Assembly: GCA_026392045.1 (NCBI GenBank)
Contig: JAPLCU010000026.1
Location: 1-32,008, forward strand
From: Armatimonadota bacterium
GTDB taxonomy: Bacteria; Armatimonadota; UBA5829
DNA: 32,008 nucleotides
Direction: 5' to 3'
Program-made: the position numbers and the translations under genes
Notes under the pieces: model-generated
Seen by the model: the letters and a program-made list of their open reading frames with translations, nothing else
The model's database searches: none
Told to the model about the DNA's origin: nothing
In this document: positions 17,110-24,289 of the stretch, one piece after another
How positions within the stretch are numbered: the stretch's first letter is position 1
Layout: each line of letters starts with the position of its first letter

Positions 17110-17153
17110 GTCCCTCCCAATATTCACATACCGGGAGGGACTTTTGCTTTTCT
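17110..17153 (+). terminator. Rho-independent terminator of the pseudopilin gene
   Basis: GTCCCTCCC (17110-17118) pairs perfectly with GGGAGGGAC (17133-17141), followed by TTTTGCTTTT. The T-run reaches into the last codons of convergent rbsD. Confidence 0.9.
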
Positions 17154-17571
17154 ACGGCTTTTCAACGTACCATCTATCTCCTGCGCCGGAGACAAGCAGC
17201 ACATTTGAATAAGCAGTAAAATCACCCGTTCGGATAACTGCCTTTACGCTGTGGCTTCTTTCTTTGAACTTCGTGTGGGGCATGAGTTCCACGGGCAGAT
17301 CGCTTCCCAGAAGATTGCATATAGCGGCGTATCTGGTAGGGCTGACGTTCTTCGTCTCCTGCGCCATTATGATCTTTTCGGTGGAAAAATGCTTCTTCAG
17401 TTCCTCAAGCAGCTCCAGCACAGTCGGTTTGTTCTCGGCGAGAGATATATCCACGGTGAACACTTCCGCGGGAATCGGGAACCCGGCGTCCGCTATGATC
17501 AGCTCGTCCATATGCCCCAGCATTGAGAGCGCGTCTGAAATAGCTCTGTTCAAAAATCCAGTTTCTTTCAT
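17152..17571 (-). CDS. rbsD: D-ribose pyranase, RbsD/FucU family
   Basis: This 139-residue cytoplasmic enzyme interconverts pyranose and furanose forms of ribose (or related pentoses and fucose), feeding ribokinase. Family signatures are KETGFLNRAISDALSMLGH with H20, IIADAGFPIP with D28, and RTGDFTAYSNVLLVSG near the C-terminus. Length matches RbsD (about 139). GAGGAA lies 5 bases before the ATG. It follows an outer-membrane protein gene by 15 bases on the same strand and is probably cotranscribed. No ribose transporter or kinase is adjacent, so the link to ribose here is only by family. Confidence 0.88.
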   Translation of the reverse strand: MKETGFLNRAISDALSMLGHMDELIIADAGFPIPAEVFTVDISLAENKPTVLELLEELKKHFSTEKIIMAQETKNVSPTRYAAICNLLGSDLPVELMPHTKFKERSHSVKAVIRTGDFTAYSNVLLVSGAGDRWYVEKP

Positions 17572-17586
17572 GTTAATTCCTCGTTG

Positions 17587-18363
17587 TTACTTACTGAAGC
17601 TGTAGTCTATGCCATAAATCGGCTGATGGTTGAATGAATTTGTTTCAGCTTTGACACTGACGTTCTTCCTTACCGGGCAGTGCAAAGCGAAGGTGGAAAC
17701 GGCCCCATAGTCGTTAACCTGCGGTTCATATTCGGCTGTTAACGTTGCGCCATTGTGGAATTCAAAATCCAGGCTAGTATAAGGTCGGAATGATGATGCA
17801 TTCACGCTCTCTTTAACACCATGAACATTATAGCTAGCGCGACCTGCCCCATAGTAAGCTCCGAGGGTTCCAATCACTTCGACTCCACTGGAAGCTTTCT
17901 TAAGAACACGGCTAGCTGCGCCGTACAGACCGTAGCTGTAATAATGCATTCCGTAGCTGCGAGATAAATCATTGTCGATTGAGCGACGATAAGTGACACC
18001 AATAGCGGTCTTTAATCCATTCTTTTGAGCAAATGACTTCTTAGCATTGATTCCCCATGTGCCTTGCGTGTGGTGAGCGCCAGTTGTGTGGTCCACACTC
18101 TTGGCAGAATCATACACCAACCCGATCTCGGTGTCCTTTGTGATGCCATAGAGTAAATGTGTGTTGTCTGAGCTAGTCTCTGTTTCCTCATTGCCGTGTG
18201 CATTCTGAACGTCGTGAGTAAGTTCGAATTTTCCCTGACCCACGACATCTGCATTCGGCAGACCAGCTCCGCCTGTAGGCCCCATCGAACTTGAATAGGC
18301 CATTGCCGAGCTTGCGCTTGCCAATATGGCAAGTAGTGACACCGCTAATACTGTTCTTTTCAT
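17587..18363 (-). CDS. Outer-membrane beta-barrel-like protein
   Basis: This 258-residue exported protein has a clear signal peptide (MKRTVLAVSLLAILASASSAMA, probably cut before YSSSMG). The mature N-terminus has MGPTGGAGLPNADVVGQGKFEL, a motif I associate with conserved outer-membrane proteins of this bacterial group. Amphipathic strands follow (THLLYGITKDTEIGLVYDS, KTAIGVTYRRS, VEVIGTLGAYYGAGRASYNV, SLDFEFHNGATLTAEYEPQ, YGIDYSFSK). Function is unknown; a barrel in the outer membrane is the best inference. An extended -10 promoter lies at 18411-18419. Confidence 0.7.
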   Translation of the reverse strand: MKRTVLAVSLLAILASASSAMAYSSSMGPTGGAGLPNADVVGQGKFELTHDVQNAHGNEETETSSDNTHLLYGITKDTEIGLVYDSAKSVDHTTGAHHTQGTWGINAKKSFAQKNGLKTAIGVTYRRSIDNDLSRSYGMHYYSYGLYGAASRVLKKASSGVEVIGTLGAYYGAGRASYNVHGVKESVNASSFRPYTSLDFEFHNGATLTAEYEPQVNDYGAVSTFALHCPVRKNVSVKAETNSFNHQPIYGIDYSFSK

Positions 18364-18410
18364 ATTCCCTTTTGTTGTTCCTTCCGTGATGTAGTAGCGC
18401 TAAACGCATA

Positions 18411-18419
18411 ATTATATCA
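18411..18419 (-). promoter_or_regulatory. Extended -10 promoter for the outer-membrane protein gene
   Basis: The minus strand reads TGATATAAT (18419-18411), an extended -10 box of the TGnTATAAT type, about 48 bases before the ATG. There is no clear -35. Confidence 0.5.
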
Positions 18420-18449
18420 TACAGGCTCATATATAGGTGTGCTTTTAGC

Positions 18450-18478
18450 TGGACTCCGAACTCCGCTTTTGGTAGAAT
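18450..18478 (+). promoter_or_regulatory. Promoter of the dehydrogenase-GH130 operon
   Basis: TGGACT (18450-18455) and TAGAAT (18473-18478) are 17 bases apart, giving a leader of about 27 bases. Confidence 0.45.
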
Positions 18479-18511
18479 ACGGAGGTCTGAAGGCGTGCAG
18501 GGAGTTATTTG

Positions 18512-20257
18512 ATGAGCGATATAATTGACGACTACAAGAAGCTTAAGTTTGCCCTTCCGGAAAAGAACCTTGCGTGGCGGATGCGCGAGGCGGGGGTCGA
18601 GTATTTCGGTAGAACGGGCAAGCCTGATGAGCTTCTAATGCCCAAACCCAACCGCGACCAATTGCTGCTGCGCGTAGACGCTATCGGGATTTGCTTTTCT
18701 GATGTTAAACTCATCACCCAAGGCTCAACTCACCCTCGAATAACTGGCCGCGACCTCGCCAAGAACCCTGTCATCCCCGGTCATGAGGTCTCGCTGACCG
18801 TCATCGAAGCTGGCGACGATTGGAAAGAGAAATATAAGCCCGGGAAGAGATATATCGTGCAGGCGGATGTGTATTTCAACGGCGTGAATGTCGCATTCGG
18901 CTATGTATTGCCGGGCGGGATGCAGCAATTCGTGCTGGTTGGCGAGCAGATTTTGCATGGCGACGAAGGCTCCTATCTCATCCCCGTAAACTCTGATATC
19001 AGCTACGCCGAGGCTGCCCTGGTTGAACCCTGGACGTGCGTGGTTGCAGCTTACAGAATTCACCCTCGAAAGCACATAAAGCCCGGCGGATATACGCTGG
19101 TGGTCGGCATGGGTGGGGGAGGTTTTACCTTCGACGGCGCCATCTGCGCAGACGGCGCTCCCAGAAAACTTGTTTTGGCCGGGGTGAGCGAGTCTGTAAA
19201 ATCGGGCATCTGCACCTGCGAAGAATGCAGCGTGGAGGTAATCGAGATCGGCAAGCTCAAGCCCGAAGATGTGAAACCGCTTATGCAGGAACGCACCGGC
19301 GCAAGAGGTTTCGATGATATCATCGTGCTCGGCGCTCCCGATGCAGACCTTATAGAAGCGCTCGGTGAGGCGTTGGCGAAGAACGCTGTTATGGCAATCG
19401 TCGCAAATGAGCCGATGAGCAGACCCGTGCAGGTGGATGTTGGCCGCGTTCACTACGATTATATAGATTATATAGGCGCAAACACCGGCAGCGTGACCGA
19501 TGCCTACGTCAAGAGCCGCGATAGCGAGCTTATCCCTAATGGTACCGCCTGGTTCATTGGAGCCGCCGGGCCGATGGGGCAGATGCACGTTTTGCGCGCG
19601 GCCAAAATGAAAAACGGCCCTAAGAAAATGCTTTGCACCGATGTGGACAACACCCGATTGGAATACCTCAAGGCCGGGATCGCCGATGACATATCCGCAA
19701 GCGGCATAGAAGTGATTTTCTTAAACCCTATCGAATCAGGGACCAACGCACTAAAGAGCGCTATTCACGGCCTCACTGGTGGCAAAGGTTTTGATGACAT
19801 AATCGTGCTTGCGCCGGTTGCGGCGCTGATTGCGGGCGCGGTCGAGTATTTGGCTGATGGCGGCCTGATGAATATTTTCGCAGGAATCCCGCGCGGAACC
19901 ATGGCAAATATGGACCTCAGCGCCACGTATATGAAAGGCAATCGCTTCGTGGGTTCCAGCGGCTCCAGACCGCAAGATATGGTGGATACGCTCGCATATA
20001 CGCAATCCGGTGAGCTTCCCACGCGAAACTCCATGGCGGCGGTTGGCGGGATAGACGCGATGGCCGAAGGTGTGCGAGCGGTTAAAGATGCCCGCTTCCC
20101 CGGCAAAATAGTAATATTCCCGCAGATAAAAATGTCGCTCACAGCCCTAACCGACCTGAAAGAAACAATGCCGAACGTCCATGCCAAGCTCAAGGACGGC
20201 ACGTTCTGGACGAAAGAAGCTGAGGATGAGCTTCTATCTAGCAAACTGGAGTTGTGA
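18512..20257 (+). CDS. Zinc-type alcohol/polyol dehydrogenase with duplicated cofactor domain
   Basis: This 581-residue cytoplasmic MDR-type dehydrogenase is much longer than the usual 340-360. The N-terminal catalytic domain shows C61 with SD (GICFSDVKL), GHE at 90-92 and E172 (ALVEPWTC), the expected catalytic zinc region. The four-cysteine structural zinc loop is absent. Two Rossmann-like halves follow: VVGMGGGGFTFDGA (197-210) with GARGFDDIIVLGAP (263-276), and FIGAAGPMGQMHVLRAA (348-364) with GGKGFDDIIVLAP (423-435). The near-identical FDDIIVL segments show an internal duplication. AGGGAG lies 7 bases before the ATG. It is transcribed with the GH130 gene 30 bases downstream, so a mannose- or polyol-type sugar is a likely substrate. 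Confidence 0.8.
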   Translation: MSDIIDDYKKLKFALPEKNLAWRMREAGVEYFGRTGKPDELLMPKPNRDQLLLRVDAIGICFSDVKLITQGSTHPRITGRDLAKNPVIPGHEVSLTVIEAGDDWKEKYKPGKRYIVQADVYFNGVNVAFGYVLPGGMQQFVLVGEQILHGDEGSYLIPVNSDISYAEAALVEPWTCVVAAYRIHPRKHIKPGGYTLVVGMGGGGFTFDGAICADGAPRKLVLAGVSESVKSGICTCEECSVEVIEIGKLKPEDVKPLMQERTGARGFDDIIVLGAPDADLIEALGEALAKNAVMAIVANEPMSRPVQVDVGRVHYDYIDYIGANTGSVTDAYVKSRDSELIPNGTAWFIGAAGPMGQMHVLRAAKMKNGPKKMLCTDVDNTRLEYLKAGIADDISASGIEVIFLNPIESGTNALKSAIHGLTGGKGFDDIIVLAPVAALIAGAVEYLADGGLMNIFAGIPRGTMANMDLSATYMKGNRFVGSSGSRPQDMVDTLAYTQSGELPTRNSMAAVGGIDAMAEGVRAVKDARFPGKIVIFPQIKMSLTALTDLKETMPNVHAKLKDGTFWTKEAEDELLSSKLEL

Positions 20258-20287
20258 ATGGAATTTAATTCAAATCGGAGGATATAA

Positions 20288-21352
20288 TTGCGAGTAAATA
20301 GATACCCTGAAAATCCGCTGGTTACGCCCAAGGATGTGAAGCCATCTATGGACGGTTATGAAGTGGTTTGCGCGTTCAATGCCGGTGTTATTGAGCATAA
20401 TGGCGAGATTTTGATGCTGATGCGCGTGGCCGAAAGGCCGATTAACCATAAGAAAGACATGGTGTTGGTCCCGATAGTTGATTTCGAAGCAGGCACGGCA
20501 AAGCAGAAAATCCTCAGCTTTAGCTCGACCACTGAGGGAATCAACCTCTCAGACCCGCGTATAGCCCTGTTTCCGGGCCAGGTTTATCTGACCTCTATCT
20601 CGCATTTCAGAATCGCGCGAAGCAAAGATGGCCACAGTTTTACCGTTGATGATCATCCTGCAATGTACCCTGATCAAGAATACGAGTCTTACGGCATCGA
20701 GGATCCGCGCATTACCAAAATAGATGACACCTACTGGGTGGTCTATAAGGGCGTCGCGGCGACGGGCATCACTCAATGCCTGGCATCGACCAAGGATTTC
20801 GTCAACTGGAAGAAGCACGGCATCATCCTTGCGCCAGAGAATATGGATGGCATACTTTTTCCCGAAAAGATCAATGGCCGTTACGCCTTGCTCCATCGGC
20901 CTTACCCGCATTTCATCGGCAGCCCCAATATGTGGGTGGCATATTCCAATAACCTCACAGAATGGGGCGACCACAAGTTTATGCTCGGCTGCGCTGCCGG
21001 AACATGGGAAGGCAGCCGTATAGGCGGCGGTGCGGTGCCGTTCCTGACTGACCGCGGCTGGCTCGAAATCTACCACGCAGCAACCGCTGACCACCGCTAT
21101 TGCCTCGGCGCGGCGCTGCTGGAAAAAGACCGACCCGAAAAAGTAATAGCCAAAAGCTCCGCGCCGATTCTCGAACCCGAAGCGCCTTATGAAGTGGATG
21201 GATTCATGAAAAACGTAGTCTTCACCTGCGGCGCAATTGTAAAGGGCAACACCGTAACCATCTACTACGGCGCTGCCGACGAAAGCATGTGCGCGGCCGA
21301 TTTGAGCTTGAGCGAGATTATGGATGGGCTTGAGGCGGTTTGTACGATATAG
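20288..21352 (+). CDS. Glycoside hydrolase family 130-like mannoside phosphorylase
   Basis: This 354-residue cytoplasmic protein has the five-bladed propeller pattern of GH130, whose members phosphorolyse beta-mannosides to mannose 1-phosphate (some act as hydrolases). Recognisable pieces are NPLVTP, FNAGVIEHNGEILMLMRVAE, YGIEDPRIT (D139 at the family proton-shuttle position), GRYALLHRP (R204), TWEGSRIGGGAVP, TDRGWLEIYHAA (H263) and VFTCGAIVKG. Whether phosphate-binding residues are all kept cannot be judged here. The start is TTG at 20288 with GGAGG (20277-20281) 6 bases upstream. It forms an operon with the preceding dehydrogenase. Heptamer repeats begin 2 bases after its stop codon. Confidence 0.85.
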   Translation: MRVNRYPENPLVTPKDVKPSMDGYEVVCAFNAGVIEHNGEILMLMRVAERPINHKKDMVLVPIVDFEAGTAKQKILSFSSTTEGINLSDPRIALFPGQVYLTSISHFRIARSKDGHSFTVDDHPAMYPDQEYESYGIEDPRITKIDDTYWVVYKGVAATGITQCLASTKDFVNWKKHGIILAPENMDGILFPEKINGRYALLHRPYPHFIGSPNMWVAYSNNLTEWGDHKFMLGCAAGTWEGSRIGGGAVPFLTDRGWLEIYHAATADHRYCLGAALLEKDRPEKVIAKSSAPILEPEAPYEVDGFMKNVVFTCGAIVKGNTVTIYYGAADESMCAADLSLSEIMDGLEAVCTI

Positions 21353-21354
21353 GC

Positions 21355-21388
21355 AGGTGTTGGGTGTTAGGCGCTGGGTGTTGGATTA
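21355..21388. repeat. Heptamer tandem array (TGGGTGT type)
   Basis: AGGTGT, TGGGTGT, TAGGCGC, TGGGTGT and TGGATTA follow in phase right after the GH130 stop codon, like the arrays after rqcH and the flavoprotein gene. Confidence 0.8.
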
Positions 21389-21398
21389 GCTTAAACAC

Positions 21399-21553
21399 GA
21401 TGGTCGGGGATTTGCAAATCCAGGACGATCAAGTTACGGGTGGATCATCCCGATTAAATCGGGACGCCCGAACAAGTGTCTTTGGCGCGGCGCGACTCTC
21501 CCCAACCGCCAACTCCCCAACTGCCAACCGCCAACATCTCCCTTCCCCAATTT
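21399..21553 (+). repeat. Left direct repeat flanking the restriction-modification cassette
   Basis: Two blocks, 21399-21432 (34 bp, with the palindrome GGATTTGCAAATCC) and 21490-21553 (64 bp, with a heptamer-like CCAACNN array), are each identical to the single contiguous block at 23367-23464. In this left copy they are separated by 57 extra bases that contain the palindrome TCCCGATTAAATCGGGA (21448-21464). Confidence 0.95.
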
Positions 21554-21558
21554 AGTTG

Positions 21559-21567
21559 TGTTATAAT
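21559..21567 (+). promoter_or_regulatory. Extended -10 promoter of the methyltransferase gene
   Basis: TGTTATAAT (21559-21567) is a TGnTATAAT extended -10 that begins 6 bases after the end of the left direct repeat. The predicted start near 21574 almost coincides with the ATG at 21575, so the mRNA may be leaderless. Confidence 0.6.
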
Positions 21568-21574
21568 GGTAACT

Positions 21575-22603
21575 ATGGAAAGAGAGGCAGTCGAACATAA
21601 TATGATTTCAGACTTGGCAAACTGCACAACACAGCGAGCGCCGAGAAACAGGACGATAAGCCTGGGTGATAATCAGGTTTGTCGTCTGACCGACCGTTTG
21701 ATAAAGGACATACCGCCTAGTCGGTTGGTAATACCACCCATTGGTACCGTAATGGGCAACTGCATTGAATGGGCTAAGATGCTGCCGTTGGCATTTGTTG
21801 ACCTGATTATCCTTGATCCACCTTATAACCTTGATAAGACATTCAACGGACAGAGATTCGCAAAAATGAGTGTTGAGGATTATGCTATTTGGTTTGATAA
21901 CGTGGTTCAGGTTCTTAAGCCAATGCTCAAGGCAGATGCATCGATATATGTATGTTGTGATTGGATAACATCGCAGTCTGTATATTCAGTATTAGTGCGG
22001 CACTTTCGTGTGCAAAATCGAATCACGTGGGAGCGTGAAAAGGGGAGAGGCGCAAAACACAATTGGAAGAATGCCTGTGAAGATATCTGGTTCTGCACAA
22101 TGTCTAATGACTATACTTACAACGTGGATGCCGTTAAGATGCGCCGTAAGGTGATTGCGCCATATAAAGATGAAAGTGGAAAGCCAAAGGACTGGATGCG
22201 AACGCAAGAAGGTAACTTTCGTGATACTCACCCTTCAAACTTTTGGACGGACATAACAATCCCTTTCTGGTCTATGCCCGAAAACACCGATCATCCCACA
22301 CAGAAGAGTGAGAAGTTAATTGCTAAGCTCATTCTCGCCAGTTCTAATAAAGGAGACTTCGTGCTTGATCCATTCCTCGGAAGCGGAACTACCTCTGTAG
22401 TTGCAAAGAAATTGGAGCGCCGTTATCTGGGTATCGAAGTGGAAGAGCAGTATTGCCTTTGGGCCGAGTATAGGCTTGAGCAAGCCGAGAGAGATCGCTG
22501 CATACAAGGCTATGCAGACGGCGTGTTTTGGGAGCGAAATAGCGCTCCAAATTACAGGAATCTGCCAAATGCTGAACAGCCATCACTTTTGGAATTGTTG
22601 TGA
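21575..22603 (+). CDS. DNA (N6-adenine or N4-cytosine) methyltransferase, beta-class
   Basis: This 342-residue type II methyltransferase protects host DNA by methylating the site cut by its partner nuclease. The catalytic DPPY (81-84, LDPPYN) precedes the AdoMet-binding motif DPFLGSGTTSVVAKKL (265-280) in the chain, the motif order of the beta class. DPPY favours N6-adenine over cytosine N4, which usually has SPPY. HPTQKSEKL lies between them. Upstream in-frame ATGs at 21566 and the downstream 21602 are alternatives; no good ribosome-binding site precedes any of them. The restriction endonuclease gene follows by 66 bases. By eye the gene is more A+T-rich than its neighbours, in line with transfer. 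Confidence 0.9.
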   Translation: MEREAVEHNMISDLANCTTQRAPRNRTISLGDNQVCRLTDRLIKDIPPSRLVIPPIGTVMGNCIEWAKMLPLAFVDLIILDPPYNLDKTFNGQRFAKMSVEDYAIWFDNVVQVLKPMLKADASIYVCCDWITSQSVYSVLVRHFRVQNRITWEREKGRGAKHNWKNACEDIWFCTMSNDYTYNVDAVKMRRKVIAPYKDESGKPKDWMRTQEGNFRDTHPSNFWTDITIPFWSMPENTDHPTQKSEKLIAKLILASSNKGDFVLDPFLGSGTTSVVAKKLERRYLGIEVEEQYCLWAEYRLEQAERDRCIQGYADGVFWERNSAPNYRNLPNAEQPSLLELL

Positions 22604-22638
22604 CTAGGCTACAAACAACGTATCTGAGATGCGATTCG

Positions 22639-22644
22639 TATAAT
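22639..22644 (+). promoter_or_regulatory. Possible -10 box of the restriction gene
   Basis: A perfect TATAAT lies in the 66-base gap between the methyltransferase and nuclease genes, 25 bases before the TTG start. There is no convincing -35. A separate promoter would allow the nuclease to be expressed apart from the methyltransferase. Confidence 0.35.
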
Positions 22645-22669
22645 TGTTGCATAACACAAGGGGGCTCTT

Positions 22670-23332
22670 TTGTTTAGTGTTCTGTTTGATACCGATAGGT
22701 TCAAGAAAGTCGAGCTAGAAATTCAATCTTTCCTAAATAGCCGTGACGACTTCCTATCAGAAAACACAGTAAAAAGCACTCGGGCGGTTGGAGATGCTAT
22801 ACAAGATATTCTGGCAGAGCACTGCGAGAATATCCTCGGTAAGGAAGTGTGCTGCAATTACACTGCCGCGTTTGCTCGTCGTGCTATGGCCGACTTGGCG
22901 TTTGAAGATTGTAATGGCTGTTACTATGTGATAGATGTCAAAACCCATCGGGAAAGCACAAAATTCAATATGCCCAACCTTACATCCGTAGAACGTTTGG
23001 CTCGCTTTTACGAAGATACCAAGAACTACTTCGTTATCTTGATGGTAACTTACGATGTAGTTGGAGTGCGTGCTGAGATATCAAAGGTTAGTTTTGTGCC
23101 TATTGAATTTCTTGATTGGGGCTGCCTTACTGTTGGCGCCTTAGGTTGGGGACAAATTCAGATTGCTAATTCCAACAATGTGACTATAAATCCCGGCTAT
23201 TCGCGAAAGAAGTGGATGCTCGAGTTATGCGATACGCTTCTTGAATTCTATCCTCGCGAAATCGTAAAAGCCCATAAGCGTGTTGAATACTTTGAAGAGA
23301 TTCGTGCTCATTGGCAGGCTATGCCGGATTGA
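22670..23332 (+). CDS. Probable type II restriction endonuclease, PD-(D/E)XK fold
   Basis: This 220-residue protein sits directly after the methyltransferase, so it is the likely cognate nuclease. The catalytic core reads MADLAFEDCNGCYYVIDVKTHRE, giving D75, D89 and K91 in the D-X13-DxK arrangement of the PD-(D/E)XK fold, close in numbering to EcoRV (D74, D90, K92). A GWGQIQIANSNNVTINP segment follows. The start is TTG at 22670 with AAGGGGG (22658-22664) 5 bases upstream. No HTH or C-protein gene is present. Recognition sequence cannot be read from the protein. The right direct repeat begins 34 bases after the stop. Confidence 0.8.
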   Translation: MFSVLFDTDRFKKVELEIQSFLNSRDDFLSENTVKSTRAVGDAIQDILAEHCENILGKEVCCNYTAAFARRAMADLAFEDCNGCYYVIDVKTHRESTKFNMPNLTSVERLARFYEDTKNYFVILMVTYDVVGVRAEISKVSFVPIEFLDWGCLTVGALGWGQIQIANSNNVTINPGYSRKKWMLELCDTLLEFYPREIVKAHKRVEYFEEIRAHWQAMPD

Positions 23333-23366
23333 TATTGTTTAGCTCGCTTTAATGAGTTGTTTCTCT

Positions 23367-23464
23367 GATGGTCGGGGATTTGCAAATCCAGGACGATCAA
23401 GCGCGACTCTCCCCAACCGCCAACTCCCCAACTGCCAACCGCCAACATCTCCCTTCCCCAATTT
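23367..23464 (+). repeat. Right direct repeat flanking the restriction-modification cassette
   Basis: This 98-bp block is identical to the two parts of the left copy (21399-21432 and 21490-21553) joined without the 57-base insert. It lies directly upstream of the scpA promoter. Confidence 0.95.
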
Positions 23465-23482
23465 CCTACTTGTTCATTGTAA

Positions 23483-23491
23483 TGCTATAAT
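23483..23491 (+). promoter_or_regulatory. Extended -10 promoter of the scpA operon
   Basis: TGCTATAAT (23483-23491) is a TGnTATAAT extended -10 lying 43 bases before the scpA ATG, with no clear -35. The promoter is just outside the direct repeat and so was not duplicated. Confidence 0.55.
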
Positions 23492-23533
23492 ATATACGAG
23501 AAAACGAGAGCTTTGACGGATGATGGAGAAACC

Positions 23534-24289
23534 ATGAACTTCGTGCAGACAGAAGATAGCCCATATAAAGTTATACTGGGGGTCTTCGAGGGGCCGCTGG
23601 ATTTATTGCTGCACCTCATTCGCGAGCATGAAATCGATATATACAATATTCCCATCGCGCAGATTACCGAGCAGTATCTTGGTTATCTGACGATGATGGA
23701 GGCTATGAACCTTGAAGTTGCTGGTGAGTGGCTTGTGATGGCGGCGACGCTTGTTGAGATCAAATCCCGCATGCTTCTGCCGGATGAGCCTAAGGACGAA
23801 GAATCTGACGATGAGCAACTTGATCCCAGGCTGGAGCTTGTTGAGCGGCTTATCGAATATGAAAAGTTTAAGAGCGCGGCGGAGATTTTCAAAGAGCGCG
23901 AGGAGCATCGGGCCAAGATTTTCGGGCGAGGCGCGGTGGAGCATGATTTTGACCTCAAGCTGACCTTTGTGCTGGAAAATATCACCGCTGATGACCTTCT
24001 GGGAGCGCTCAATAAAATACTCTCGGACGTCGGCGATGAACCAATTACCAGTATTCAACGCCGTAAGATTACCGTGCGAATGAGAATGCGCGAAATTCAG
24101 CGCAAAATTATCGAGGCCGCCGGTAAGATGGTCTTCGAGGATCTTTTCGAGGACGCGCTGACGAGGGTGGATGTAGTAATGACATTCCTGGCGCTGCTGG
24201 AACTGCTGAAGTCTCGGCTGGTCAAAGTAAGGCAGGCGAAAGCATTTGCGCCAATTCAGATTATTCCGATGATGGAGACAAATGGATAA
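23534..24289 (+). CDS. scpA: Segregation and condensation protein A
   Basis: This 251-residue kleisin subunit bridges the Smc heads in the Smc-ScpA-ScpB condensin that compacts and segregates chromosomes in the cytoplasm. The N-terminal signature is VFEGPLDLLLHLIREHEIDIYNIPIAQITEQYL. LVMAATLVEIKSRMLLP follows, and the C-terminal winged-helix region ends VVMTFLALLELLKSRLVKVRQ. The ATG at 23534 has GGAG 5 bases upstream (23525-23528). A TTG at 23513 is an alternative that adds 7 residues. The last 8 bases overlap the scpB start, so they are translated together. Confidence 0.95.
   Translation: MNFVQTEDSPYKVILGVFEGPLDLLLHLIREHEIDIYNIPIAQITEQYLGYLTMMEAMNLEVAGEWLVMAATLVEIKSRMLLPDEPKDEESDDEQLDPRLELVERLIEYEKFKSAAEIFKEREEHRAKIFGRGAVEHDFDLKLTFVLENITADDLLGALNKILSDVGDEPITSIQRRKITVRMRMREIQRKIIEAAGKMVFEDLFEDALTRVDVVMTFLALLELLKSRLVKVRQAKAFAPIQIIPMMETNG

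Noticed and set aside
21399-23464. Insertion sequence or integron
   Set aside because: There is no transposase, integrase or terminal inverted repeat; the flanks are direct repeats and the contents are only a restriction-modification pair.
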